Shown: positions 48,028 to 56,558 of the stretch, piece by piece | Position numbering within the stretch: the stretch's first letter is position 1 | How the letters are laid out: each line of letters opens with the position of its first letter | Assembly (NCBI RefSeq): GCF_000275865.1 | Contig: NZ_CM001555.1 | Location: forward strand, 1,137,706 to 1,201,705 | Direction: 5' to 3' | Length of the DNA stretch: 64,000 nucleotides | Source: Methanofollis liminatans DSM 4140 | GTDB taxonomy: Archaea > Halobacteriota > Methanomicrobia > Methanomicrobiales > Methanofollaceae | Made by a program: the position numbers and the translations under genes | The notes under the pieces: model-generated | Databases searched by the model: none | What the model was told of the DNA's origin: nothing | What the model saw: the letters and a program-made list of their open reading frames with translations, nothing else

Positions 48028-49113
48028 ATGGAGAGAGTGCGGATCCTCGGCGCCGGCCCTGCGGGTCTCTCGGCGGCGATCACGCTTGCCCGCGCGGGCT
48101 GCGATGTCGATATCTTCGAGGCGAGGGGCGATGTCGGGACGCGCTTCCACGGGGACCTCCAGGGGCTTGAGAACTGGTCGGGAGAGACCGACGTCCTCGA
48201 CGATTTCGCGAAGATGGGGATCGGGACCGACTTCGAGTACGCCCCCTATCGCGATCTCTCTGTCTCGAACGGGCGGGAGGTGCTGGACTTCTCCTGCGGG
48301 CGACCTGCGTTCTACCTGGTCGGGCGCGGGACGTCTGAGGGGAGCCTTGACACGGCGCTCAGGGACCAGGCGCTCGACGCCGGGGCAGAGATCCATTTTT
48401 CCCGGCGGGGCGCCGAAGAGGAGGCCGACATCATTGCCACGGGGCCGGTGAGGGACGGGCTCGTGGCGATTGCAAAGGGCTTCACCTTCACGACCTCGAT
48501 GGAGAACACCGCCGTCGGGATCATCGACCAGACCGCCTCGCGCAAAGGCTATGCCTACCTGTTGGCGATGAACGGCCGCGGCTGTATCGCCACGGTGCTG
48601 ATGGACAATTTCCAGGACGCCGGCGCCTGCCTGGAGCGGGCGAAGGCGCTCTTCGCCGGGATGACCGACCTCGATATCCGTGACCCTGCACCCTGCGGCG
48701 GGGTGGGGAGTTTCAGGACGGCGACCAGGTACCGCGACGGCGACCGCCTGTATGTCGGGGAGGCGGCCGGTCTCCAGGACCCGATGTGGGGGTTCGGGAT
48801 GCGGTTTGCCGTGCGGTCGGGCTACCTCGCCGCACAGAGCATCATAGAGGGCACCGACTACGAGCGGGCGGCGTCTGAGGCGTTCGGCGACCTGATCAGG
48901 GCCGGCACCGTGAACCGGTATCTCTGGGACCGGTATGCGGTCAGAAACTATGCCTTCCTCTTCGAGCGGCTGAAGGGCGTCCGGGATCCCCTGCGGCACC
49001 TGGGGTCGTTCCACTCGTTCAACGTCTACCAGCGCCTTCTCTACCCGCGGGCCAGGCGTTACCTGAATGCAGAGTATGAGGAGAGGAAGGAGCGCCCGTC
49101 GCCTGAAGTCTGA
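48028..49113 (+). CDS. FAD-dependent oxidoreductase, geranylgeranyl reductase-like
   Basis: 361 residues. The N-terminal dinucleotide motif is ILGAGPAGLSAAITLARAG, followed by an acidic strand end (DIFEARGDVG). A second FAD motif LYVGEAAGLQDPMWGFGMRFA lies near residue 245, close to the GDAAG...GGI of geranylgeranyl reductases that saturate archaeal lipids. It lacks the usual length of GGR (about 390-410), and its substrate may differ. TATA-like TCTAAATACTG lies 25-35 bases upstream. A monocistronic or PemK-linked unit. Confidence 0.75.
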   Translation: MERVRILGAGPAGLSAAITLARAGCDVDIFEARGDVGTRFHGDLQGLENWSGETDVLDDFAKMGIGTDFEYAPYRDLSVSNGREVLDFSCGRPAFYLVGRGTSEGSLDTALRDQALDAGAEIHFSRRGAEEEADIIATGPVRDGLVAIAKGFTFTTSMENTAVGIIDQTASRKGYAYLLAMNGRGCIATVLMDNFQDAGACLERAKALFAGMTDLDIRDPAPCGGVGSFRTATRYRDGDRLYVGEAAGLQDPMWGFGMRFAVRSGYLAAQSIIEGTDYERAASEAFGDLIRAGTVNRYLWDRYAVRNYAFLFERLKGVRDPLRHLGSFHSFNVYQRLLYPRARRYLNAEYEERKERPSPEV

Positions 49114-49161
49114 GGCCGGGATCCGTCCCCCTTATGGTTTCCGGCGTCAACCTGATCGGCA

Positions 49162-49557
49162 ATGGGTGAGTATTTCGTTGGCGACGTGGTCCTCGCCCCG
49201 GTTCTCTTCGACGGGTGCGGGAACGTCAAGCGCCGCCCTGCGATCGTCGTCGCCCGGGAGAGCGGCGGCCGTCTGCGGGTCTGCCCGGTGACGAGTCGAG
49301 CATCCCCTGATCTCCCGTCGGTGCCCCTGGAAATCGGCGACTTCGCCACCGGCGGGCTCGACCTCTTCGAGGAGAGCTATGCGCTGCCGTCATGTCTCAC
49401 CACGATCAGGAGCGCTGACGTCGTCGGAAAAAAAGGGCGGGTCAATGAGGACTTTCTGAAGGAGCTCTCCCCGTCTCTCAGGAGCGCCGGGCACGGCGGC
49501 GGCGGGAGAGTCGATCGCCTGCAAGGTAGATCAGCACGGCGGCGACGATCCCGTTGA
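49162..49557 (+). CDS. MazF/PemK-like toxin family protein without visible antitoxin
   Basis: 131 residues. The N-terminal 110 resemble the PemK/MazF fold: FVGDVVLAPVLF, KRRPAIVVARE, RVCPVTSRA, SYALPSCLTTIR. MazF proteins are mRNA interferases normally paired with an antitoxin; no antitoxin-like gene is adjacent, and the preceding gene is the flavoprotein. The last 27 residues (GGGGRVDRLQ, then SARRRRSR) arise where the gene overlaps the end of the convergent permease gene by 80 bases and look unstructured. Orphan toxins or housekeeping relatives exist, so toxicity is not assured. Confidence 0.6.
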   Translation: MGEYFVGDVVLAPVLFDGCGNVKRRPAIVVARESGGRLRVCPVTSRASPDLPSVPLEIGDFATGGLDLFEESYALPSCLTTIRSADVVGKKGRVNEDFLKELSPSLRSAGHGGGGRVDRLQGRSARRRRSR

Positions 49558-50749
49558 CCGGCGGTATGCCCGGCGTGAAGGCGGCGACTGCCGACGCCCC
49601 GATATAGGCGACGATGCCCGGAGCGTTGAAGGCGCACGCCTCCGCCTCTTCGAGCGGCGGATAGGACCCCCTGTGCTTCAGGAAGAAGTCGGCGGCGATC
49701 ACCCCGCCGATCGGCGGCACCAGGGTTCCCAGGACCTCCATATAGGGGACGAGCCAGGCGTACATCCCGAGCAGGGCGAGGAGGGTGCCGAGGCCGGCGC
49801 CGACCAGGGTGATCAGCCGCCGGCGTCCGGTCCTGAAGAGGTCGCACCCGGCGACCGAGACGTTGTAGATCGTGTTGTCCTGCGTGGTCCAGATGTTGGC
49901 GAAGAGCATCACCACGCCCCAGAAGAGGAGGCCCTGCAGGGCAAGGATCTGCACGATGTCGGGCTCCCCGTACACGACGGCGCCGTACGCCCCGACAAAG
50001 ATCATCAGGCCGTTGCCCACGCAGAAGGCGATCATTGTGGCGATGATGGCGTTCTTCGGCGTGTCGGAAAACCGCGTCCAGTTTGTCGCCTGCGTTCCCC
50101 CTGAGATGAACGTCCCGACGACGATGGTCACCGCCTCGCCAAAGCCCATCGTCGCCGCGGGGGCGATGGAGAGGACCCCGCCGATCCCGCCGGCGTCCCG
50201 CGTGGCGATCGCCGCGCTCACCAGGATCAGGAGGCACATCAGGGGGACCGAAACCATGGAGAGGCGTTCGAGCCCCCGGTAACCGATGAATGCGGTCCAG
50301 CAGAAGGTGAACCCGAAGAGGAGCATGAGCGGGGCCTGCCAGATCGCGTCGAGGTGCAGGAGGGTGGAGAAGAGGATCGCAATCGTCGCCGTCCCCCATG
50401 CGTACCACCCGACCTGCGTGACGCCCAGGAGGAGATCCACCCACCTGCCCCCGATCGTTCCGAAGGCGAACCGCCCCATCAGCACCGTGTTGAGCCCGCT
50501 CTTCTGGGAGACGTAGGCGAGCACCGCCACGTACAGGGCGAGCAGGAGGTTCCCGCAGGCGATGACGGCAAAGAGGTCGGGCCAGAGGGGAAAGGCGACG
50601 CCGATCGCCCCGCCGCCCCACATGGTCGCGGAGAAGAAGGTGAACCCGAGGAGAATGACGGTGGTGGGCAGGAGCCCCCGCCGGTCAGAGAGGGGCACCT
50701 CGCTGAGCGGATAGTCCTCGTTCGCACCGTCTCTCCTCTCTCCAGCCAT
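49478..50749 (-). CDS. codB: Cytosine/purine permease (NCS1 family, CodB-like)
   Basis: 423-residue transporter with about 12 predicted helices. NCS1 features include TVILLGFTFFSATMWGGGA, SQKSGLNTVLMGRFAFG, GWYAWGT, FISGGTQATNWTRFS and WTTQDNTIYN, closest to cytosine permeases. No cytosine deaminase gene is in the window. The ATG giving MAGERRDG was chosen; the open frame upstream is unlike the family. Its end overlaps the MazF-like gene. Confidence 0.87.
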   Translation of the reverse strand: MAGERRDGANEDYPLSEVPLSDRRGLLPTTVILLGFTFFSATMWGGGAIGVAFPLWPDLFAVIACGNLLLALYVAVLAYVSQKSGLNTVLMGRFAFGTIGGRWVDLLLGVTQVGWYAWGTATIAILFSTLLHLDAIWQAPLMLLFGFTFCWTAFIGYRGLERLSMVSVPLMCLLILVSAAIATRDAGGIGGVLSIAPAATMGFGEAVTIVVGTFISGGTQATNWTRFSDTPKNAIIATMIAFCVGNGLMIFVGAYGAVVYGEPDIVQILALQGLLFWGVVMLFANIWTTQDNTIYNVSVAGCDLFRTGRRRLITLVGAGLGTLLALLGMYAWLVPYMEVLGTLVPPIGGVIAADFFLKHRGSYPPLEEAEACAFNAPGIVAYIGASAVAAFTPGIPPVNGIVAAVLIYLAGDRLSRRRRARRS

Positions 50750-50877
50750 CCTGTGCCCCTGTATTCTGATACATGCTTGTTTGTGTGATATTTTGAGGGT
50801 TGCGATATGGCGATGTGAGGTCTCCCCGGCGCCTCCGGTGCACCGCAAGAGAATTATAGGGGGAAAAACCCCGGTTC

Positions 50878-51777
50878 ATGGTAATGGCCGGGAACGTCCG
50901 CTCCCTCCTCCGCACCGATATCGAGACACCGGACGGCGTCTACATCCTCACCCTCAGGGCCGAGGATCTCTCTTCTCTCTATCCCGGCATGGTCCGCTAT
51001 CTGCTCCACCTGACGAAGGGGGACGAGGTCGTCGGCACCTTCCTGACCAACACCTACGAGTACTCACCCACTGTTCCGCTCGATGCGGAGACGGCGGCGC
51101 TCCAGAAGTCGGCGGCATGGGAACGCGAACTGAGGGAGAACCGGGAGCGGTTCCTCTCTGTCGTCGGAAAAAGAATGCCGAGGCGCCCCTTCACCCTCCA
51201 ACCCGCAGACGTTGTGGTGGTCCAGGGGAGCCCGCGGGCCGACGGCAATTGCAGCATCATGGCCGGATGGGCAGTGGAGGCGGCAGAAGCGGCCGGAAAA
51301 ACGGCGAGGGTGGTGTACCCGGACGACCTCAGCATCCACCCCTGCATCGGGTGCTACCGCTGCTACAACACCGGCACCTGCACCTTCGACGACGAAATGG
51401 GCGAACTCATCCATCTCATCGTCCACGCCTCCCTCCTGGTCGTCTGCTCCCCGGTCTACACCAATACGGTGCCCGGCGGTCTGAAGGTCGTCATCGACCG
51501 CTGCCAGGCGCTTCATGCGGCGCGGACGCTCGGCGCCAGGAGGGCGATGCCCGCGGGCCTGCTCCTCGCGGTCTGCGGGAGAGAGGGGCTGTCCAACTTC
51601 TCCTGCCTCACTTCGGTCATGGAGGCGTTCATGGGCAATCTCGGGATCAGGCCGGCCGGCGAGGTGCTGGCGGACGGCATCGATCGGGTGAGGGACGTGA
51701 GGCTGGTCGAGGGGCTGGAGGAGCGGGTGAAAGAACGCGTCCGCTCATGTCTCTTATCTTCTCCGCTCCGCCCTTGA
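50878..51777 (+). CDS. Iron-sulfur flavoprotein (Isf-type) with an N-terminal extension
   Basis: 299 residues. From about residue 110 the flavodoxin-like fold shows VVVVQGSPRADGNCS (FMN phosphate loop). A compact cysteine set follows at Cys156, Cys159, Cys162 and Cys168 (HPCIGCYRCYNTGTC), the [4Fe-4S] pattern of Methanosarcina Isf, and later CSPVYTNTVPGGLKVVIDR. Such proteins shuttle electrons from ferredoxin, sometimes to O2 or peroxide. The first 110 residues (TPDGVYILTLRAEDL, LLHLTKGDEVVGTFLTNTY) are not part of the usual family and were not recognised. Followed by a Usp gene. Confidence 0.85.
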   Translation: MVMAGNVRSLLRTDIETPDGVYILTLRAEDLSSLYPGMVRYLLHLTKGDEVVGTFLTNTYEYSPTVPLDAETAALQKSAAWERELRENRERFLSVVGKRMPRRPFTLQPADVVVVQGSPRADGNCSIMAGWAVEAAEAAGKTARVVYPDDLSIHPCIGCYRCYNTGTCTFDDEMGELIHLIVHASLLVVCSPVYTNTVPGGLKVVIDRCQALHAARTLGARRAMPAGLLLAVCGREGLSNFSCLTSVMEAFMGNLGIRPAGEVLADGIDRVRDVRLVEGLEERVKERVRSCLLSSPLRP

Positions 51778-51875
51778 AGGTCTCAGGCACCGGTCTGTCT
51801 CTCCGGGGCGTCGGGCGGCGATGCCAATCATTATCTCCTGCGCCCTGCGATCATTCCTTATCTGGAGTGCTGGCA

Positions 51876-52370
51876 ATGTTTCGAAAGGTGCTGTTCCCCA
51901 CGGATTTCTCCGACTGCTCGTATAAGGCCCTCGAGTGCGTCAGGCAGATGCGGGGTGCGGGCGTGGAGGAGGTGGTGATCGTCTCTGTCCTCGACGAGCG
52001 GGATACCGACCTCGTGACGACCGGGATCGGGTGGCTGAGCGGGGACCGCATGGTCGAGTACGACGCCGGGATCGAGAGGCGGATGCGCGAGAACGTCCAG
52101 GAGCGCCTTGACGGGATGGCGGGCGTGCTGCGGGAGGCGGGCATGAAGGTGAGGACGGCAATTGAAAAGGGTGTCCCTTCCGTCGAGATCCTGGCGATTG
52201 CAAAGCGGGAGAGGGCGTCCCTCATCGTCATGGGCTCTCACGGGAAGAGCAACCTCGCCGGCGTGGTGGTGGGGTCGGTCTCGGAGGAGGTGCTCAGGCG
52301 GTCGAGTGTGCCCGTCCTGATCATCACGCGCGAGATGCAGGGCGGGTGCCGGAGCGAGGGGGAAGAGTAG
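51876..52370 (+). CDS. Universal stress protein (UspA family)
   Basis: 164 residues starting FRKVLFPTDFSDCSYKALE. The nucleotide-binding signature GSHGKSNLAGVVVGSVSEEV is complete (G-x2-G-x9-G-S), indicating an ATP-binding member. The start is set by GGAGTG seven bases before the ATG. It stands 98 bases after the iron-sulfur flavoprotein gene. The function in stress is inferred from the family. Confidence 0.92.
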   Translation: MFRKVLFPTDFSDCSYKALECVRQMRGAGVEEVVIVSVLDERDTDLVTTGIGWLSGDRMVEYDAGIERRMRENVQERLDGMAGVLREAGMKVRTAIEKGVPSVEILAIAKRERASLIVMGSHGKSNLAGVVVGSVSEEVLRRSSVPVLIITREMQGGCRSEGEE

Positions 52371-52414
52371 TCCGGGAGATGGGGCGCCCCCCGGAAACAC
52401 GTCGCTCCCTTCTC

Positions 52415-53518
52415 TCATTCGAGAAAGTCCGAGAGCGCCGCGAGCGCCGCCGGCATGTCCCGGCGCGCAAAACCGATCCTGAAATGGCTGTCGCCGTAGC
52501 CGTAGGTCTCTGACGGCAGGAGGAGCACGCCCGCTCCCGTCACTGCCTCATCGCAGAAGGCGGCGGCGCTCCCCCGGAGGAGCCGTGGGAATGCGATCGG
52601 CCCGGCATTCGGCCGGACCCAGGAGAACCGGTCGGCGTGCCGGGCGAAGAACCGGTCGAGGAGGGGGAGGTTCTCCCTGACGATCCCGAGGTTCCGTTCG
52701 ACGATCTCTTCCCGGTGCCTGAGGGCGAGGGTGGAGAGGAACTCGCTCGGGGCGCTGCAGCAGATGGTGGTGTAGTCCTTGAGCGCCGCCATCCTGGAGA
52801 GCATGCCTGTGTCCTGTGCGGCGGTCCAGCCGATCCGCAGGCCGGCGAGCCCGAAGGACTTCGACATGACGCCGATCGAGATGCCCTTCTCGTAGATATC
52901 GGCCATCGGGGGGAGGCGGTCTTTCGGGTCGTGTTCGAGGAAGCGGTAGACCTCGTCGGAGAAGACGTGGATGTCGCGCTCTTCGGCGATCTCTTTCACC
53001 GCAAAAAACTCCTCTTTCATCATCTGCGCTCCGGTCGGGTTGTGCGGGCTGTTGATGACGATCGCCTTCGTCGAGGGCGTGACGAGGTCCTTGAGCCGCT
53101 CGATGTCGGGGCGCCACCCGTCTGCGTCAGAGAGCGTCCATGCCGCGACCCGGCAGCCGATGCCCCGCGCCACCTCGTGGAGCGACTGGTAGGCCGGGCA
53201 CTGGACGACGATCTCGTCGCCAGGTGAGAGCATGGCGTTCATGTAGAGGAAGATCGCCTCTTCGGCCCCGGCCGAGACGAGGACGTTCTCCGGGCCGACC
53301 CCGGCGTACAGCCCTGCAATTCCGGCACGCAGATCCGGGTCGCCCTGTGTCTCGGTGTAGCCGAGGTTTCTGGCCATGAACCTCTCCTTCGCCCCCTCTT
53401 CGAGCGCCAGCAGGTCGGCGATGCTGACCGATTCGCAGTCCGAGGTGCAGAGCAGGCGGGGGGCGGAAAATTCGTGGCGTGAGAGGTAGCGTTCGAGTTT
53501 GAATGCCGGTAGACGCAT
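52415..53518 (-). CDS. PLP-dependent class I/II aminotransferase
   Basis: 367 residues of the aspartate-aminotransferase fold I family. The aromatic/Gly stretch ETQGDPDLRAGIAGLYAGV, INSPHNPTGAQM (substrate Asn), VFSDEVYRFLE (Asp), and the PLP lysine in MSKSFGLAGLRIGW are all present, with the substrate arginine in HFRIGFARRD. Exact amino acid unknown. It is divergent from the class III aminotransferase gene and shares its 100-base promoter region, suggesting a joint amino-acid role. Confidence 0.88.
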   Translation of the reverse strand: MRLPAFKLERYLSRHEFSAPRLLCTSDCESVSIADLLALEEGAKERFMARNLGYTETQGDPDLRAGIAGLYAGVGPENVLVSAGAEEAIFLYMNAMLSPGDEIVVQCPAYQSLHEVARGIGCRVAAWTLSDADGWRPDIERLKDLVTPSTKAIVINSPHNPTGAQMMKEEFFAVKEIAEERDIHVFSDEVYRFLEHDPKDRLPPMADIYEKGISIGVMSKSFGLAGLRIGWTAAQDTGMLSRMAALKDYTTICCSAPSEFLSTLALRHREEIVERNLGIVRENLPLLDRFFARHADRFSWVRPNAGPIAFPRLLRGSAAAFCDEAVTGAGVLLLPSETYGYGDSHFRIGFARRDMPAALAALSDFLE

Positions 53519-53574
53519 ATTTTAAATTCTGATCTCTGCGGTTATGAACGATCTCTTCTCCTGCTGCCGCCCCC

Positions 53575-53601
53575 GATAAATATATGAAGTATTTTTATAT
53601 A
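53575..53601 (+). promoter_or_regulatory. TATA promoter of the aminotransferase-P5C-proline genes
   Basis: ATAAATATATG and TATTTTTATATATC occupy an AT-rich block 25-45 bases before the ATG at 53623. The ATG lacks a clear Shine-Dalgarno, so a leaderless or very short leader is likely. Its complement may also serve the divergent aminotransferase. Confidence 0.55.
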
Positions 53602-53622
53602 TCTCGGGCAGGCATTCACATC

Positions 53623-54936
53623 ATGGACCCTCTGATCCAGGTCACGCCGCCGGGCCCGCGTGCCCGTGCCGTCCTTGAGCGCGACGCGGGGGTGGTTTCG
53701 CAGTCGATGGTGCGGGCCTACCCGCTGGTCATCGAGCGTGCGGAGGGCACGAACCTCTGGGACGTCGACGGGAACCGTTACCTCGACTTCACCGCCGGGA
53801 TCTCGGTGATGAACGTGGGCTGGAACCACCCGGCGGTCGTCGGGGCGGTGCGGGAGCAGGTCGGCCGCCTCTCCCATGCCGCCTTTCTGGATTTCTGCGC
53901 CGAGGTGCCGGTGCGGTTTGCCGAGGAACTGGTCGGGATGCTTCCCGCCGGGCTCGACCGCGTCTATTTCTCAAACTCCGGGGCCGAGACGGTGGAGGCC
54001 GCCCTCAAACTCGCCCGCCACCACACGAAGCGGAAGTATTTCATCTCTTTTTATGGCGGCTTCCACGGCCGGACCTACGGGGCGCTCTCATTGACGGCGG
54101 CGAAGGTGATCCAGAGAAAGCATTTCGGTCCGTTTCTCCCGGTGGTGCATGCGCCCTATCCCGACCCTTACCGTCCGCTCTGCCCGTGTTCGGGCGACGA
54201 GTGCGCCCTCGATGCGATCAGGTACATTAAAGAGGAGATCTTCAGGACCGAGGTCTCCCCTGAGGAGGTGGCGGCGATCGTCGTCGAACCGGTGCAGGGG
54301 GAGGGCGGCTACATCGTCCCGCCCCGCCTCTTCCTGCGAGCCCTGCGCGACCTCTGCGACGAGCACGGGATCCTCCTGGTCGCCGACGAGGTGCAGAGCG
54401 GGTGCTACCGAACCGGGCGGTTTCTCGCCTCCGAGCATTCGGGCGTGGTGCCCGACATCGTCTGCCTTGCCAAGGCGCTCGGCGGGGGGCTTCCGCTCGG
54501 CGTCACCGTCGCTTCAGACGAGGTGATGACCTGGCCGCCGGGTTCTCACGCGAGCACCTTCGGCGGCAACTGCGCCGCCTGCGCCGCAGGTCTGGCCGTG
54601 CTCTCGGTGATGCGCGAGAAAGGGTTTGGTGAGCGGGTGACCGAGACCGGGGAGCACCTGATCGCCGGGCTGCAGGGGTTGATGGAGCGGCACCGGATCA
54701 TCGGCGACGTGCGGGGGATCGGGCTGATGGCGGCGATCGAGCTGGTTCGGGACAGGGGGACGAAAGAACCGGCCCGAGAGGAGAGGAACGAGATCCTCAA
54801 ACGGGCGTTCGAGGCCGGGCTCACCCTCCTGCCCGCAGGCGAGTCGGCGATCCGGTTCAGTCCGCCGCTGACGATCCGGCCGGCCGAGATCGATGCCGGC
54901 CTTGCGATCCTCGACCGGGCGATGGAGGGCTACTGA
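53623..54936 (+). CDS. Class III aminotransferase (ornithine/4-aminobutyrate type)
   Basis: 437-residue PLP enzyme. Motifs are YLDFTAGISVMNVGWNHPAV, FSNSGAETVEAALKLAR, GGFHGRTYGALSLT, VEPVQGEGGY, LLVADEVQSGCYRTG and the PLP lysine in CLAKALGGGLPLGV. Family members transaminate omega-amino groups of GABA, ornithine or acetylornithine; here the neighbours (glutamate-semialdehyde dehydrogenase and proline dehydrogenase) point to ornithine or GABA feeding glutamate. The upstream in-frame start was rejected because it lies within the TATA region. Seventeen bases to the next gene. Confidence 0.88.
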   Translation: MDPLIQVTPPGPRARAVLERDAGVVSQSMVRAYPLVIERAEGTNLWDVDGNRYLDFTAGISVMNVGWNHPAVVGAVREQVGRLSHAAFLDFCAEVPVRFAEELVGMLPAGLDRVYFSNSGAETVEAALKLARHHTKRKYFISFYGGFHGRTYGALSLTAAKVIQRKHFGPFLPVVHAPYPDPYRPLCPCSGDECALDAIRYIKEEIFRTEVSPEEVAAIVVEPVQGEGGYIVPPRLFLRALRDLCDEHGILLVADEVQSGCYRTGRFLASEHSGVVPDIVCLAKALGGGLPLGVTVASDEVMTWPPGSHASTFGGNCAACAAGLAVLSVMREKGFGERVTETGEHLIAGLQGLMERHRIIGDVRGIGLMAAIELVRDRGTKEPAREERNEILKRAFEAGLTLLPAGESAIRFSPPLTIRPAEIDAGLAILDRAMEGY

Positions 54937-54952
54937 AAGGGAGGTTGGAAAG

Positions 54953-56515
54953 ATGAAACAGAAGATCACGTACGTGAGCCTTGAGTCTGATGCGAGCATG
55001 CACGTCTCGTACGAGGCGGCGCTATCCGGGTTTGAGCGGAACTTCGGCCACCGGTATCCGCTCTATATCGGGGGGAAGGGCTTTGAGCCGGCCGGGGATT
55101 TCGCGGTGCGCTCCCCGGTCGACCGGGACATTATCATCGGGTATTTTCAGGAGGCCGGAGAGAACGAGGCGCACGCGGCGATCCGCGTGGCGAAGGAGGC
55201 GTTTCCCGCCTGGAGCGGCACCGACCCGGCCGAGCGGATCGGGGCGCTGCGAAAGGCGGCAGATCTCCTTGAGCGGCAGGTCTTCGATCTTGCCGCCCTG
55301 ATCACGATCGAGGCCGGGAAGACGAGGAGCGAAGCGGTGGCCGAGGTCGGGGAGGCGGTGGAGATGATCCGCTACTACGCCGCGGTCTACGAGAAGAGCG
55401 ATCACTTCACGGTGAGGATGCAGCCCGAGGCGCCGGGGGGGGTGAGTCTCAGCACAATGCGCCCGCACGGCGTCTGGGTGGTGATCTCCCCCTTCAACTT
55501 CCCGCTCGCCCTCGCCGCGGGGATGGCCTCAGCCGCTCTCCTCACCGGGAACACGGTGGTGATGAAACCAGCGAGCGCCACCCCCCTGACCGGGATCCGC
55601 CTCTACGAGGCCTTCATCCAGGGGGGCGTGCCTGCCGGTGCGGTGAACCTCATCACCGGCCCGGGCGCCCCCTTCGGCGAGGCGGTGACCTCGAGCCCTG
55701 ACGTCGACGGGATCGCCTTCACCGGATCGCGGGAGGTGGGGATGTGGCTCCAGCGCGCCTTCGTGGTGAAGCAGCCCTACCCGAAACCGTTTATTGCCGA
55801 GATGGGGAGCAAGAACCCCTGCATCGTGACCGATAAGGCCGACCTCGATAAGGCGGTCGAGGGAGTGGTGCGGTCGGCGTTCGGCTACGGCGGGCAGAAG
55901 TGCAGCGCCACCTCGCGTGTCTACGTCCACCGTGACGTGGCCGAGGCGTATGCGAGGGCGCTTATTGCGCGCACCGAGGAGTTGAAGGTGGGCGATCCCC
56001 GCGAGCGGGACGTCTCTCTCGGCCCCCTGATCTCTGAGGCGGCGCAAAAGACCTATGAGGCGGCGGTGGCGCTCGCCCTGAAGGACGGCGGGCGGGTGAT
56101 CACCGGCGGCGGGGTCTGCTCTGAGGGCAGCCGTGCGAGGGGATATTATGTGCGCCCGACGATCGTCGCCGGGCTCGCGCAGGACCATCCCCTGATGCGG
56201 GACGAACTCTTTGTGCCGCTCCTCTGCCTCAGGACCTTCGCCTCGCTCCCCGAGGCGGTCGGCCTCGCGAACGAGACTGAGTTCGGGCTGACGGCCGGGA
56301 TCTTCTCCGAGGATGAGGGCGAGGTCGATTACTTCTTCGATCACATCCGTTTCGGGGTCTGCTATGCAAACCGGCAGGGCGGGGCGACGACCGGGGCATG
56401 GCCGGGCAGGCAGTCTTTCGGCGGGTGGAAGGCGAGCGGCTCGACGGGCCGGGGGGCCGGCGGGCCGTATTACCTGTTTTCGTATCTCAGGGAGCAGGCG
56501 CAGACCAGGCTGTGA
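54953..56515 (+). CDS. L-glutamate gamma-semialdehyde (P5C) dehydrogenase
   Basis: 520-residue NAD(P)-dependent aldehyde dehydrogenase of the RocA/PutA class that oxidises glutamate semialdehyde, formed from proline or ornithine, to glutamate. WVVISPFNFPLALAAGMASA, VVMKPASATPLTG, AFTGSREVGMWL, the glutamate in FIAEMGSKNPCIV and the catalytic cysteine in GYGGQKCSATSRVYV are clear. The C-terminus SFGGWKASGSTGRGAGG is typical. GGGAGGT lies 8-9 bases before the ATG. Between the aminotransferase and the proline dehydrogenase gene. Confidence 0.93.
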   Translation: MKQKITYVSLESDASMHVSYEAALSGFERNFGHRYPLYIGGKGFEPAGDFAVRSPVDRDIIIGYFQEAGENEAHAAIRVAKEAFPAWSGTDPAERIGALRKAADLLERQVFDLAALITIEAGKTRSEAVAEVGEAVEMIRYYAAVYEKSDHFTVRMQPEAPGGVSLSTMRPHGVWVVISPFNFPLALAAGMASAALLTGNTVVMKPASATPLTGIRLYEAFIQGGVPAGAVNLITGPGAPFGEAVTSSPDVDGIAFTGSREVGMWLQRAFVVKQPYPKPFIAEMGSKNPCIVTDKADLDKAVEGVVRSAFGYGGQKCSATSRVYVHRDVAEAYARALIARTEELKVGDPRERDVSLGPLISEAAQKTYEAAVALALKDGGRVITGGGVCSEGSRARGYYVRPTIVAGLAQDHPLMRDELFVPLLCLRTFASLPEAVGLANETEFGLTAGIFSEDEGEVDYFFDHIRFGVCYANRQGGATTGAWPGRQSFGGWKASGSTGRGAGGPYYLFSYLREQAQTRL

Positions 56516-56558
56516 CCCCCCTCGTCACCTTTTTCCATGCCGGCGCCGATCCCGGTGC

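Noticed and set aside
50781-51875. An upstream extension of the universal stress protein to 529 residues
   Set aside because: The extension overlaps the iron-sulfur flavoprotein gene in another frame. The Usp family starts at FRKVLFPTDFS, with GGAGTG seven bases before that ATG.
56313-56558. N-terminal extension of the proline dehydrogenase-like protein
   Set aside because: It overlaps the end of the P5C dehydrogenase gene in another frame and has Arg/Gly-rich shadow composition without similarity to the family.
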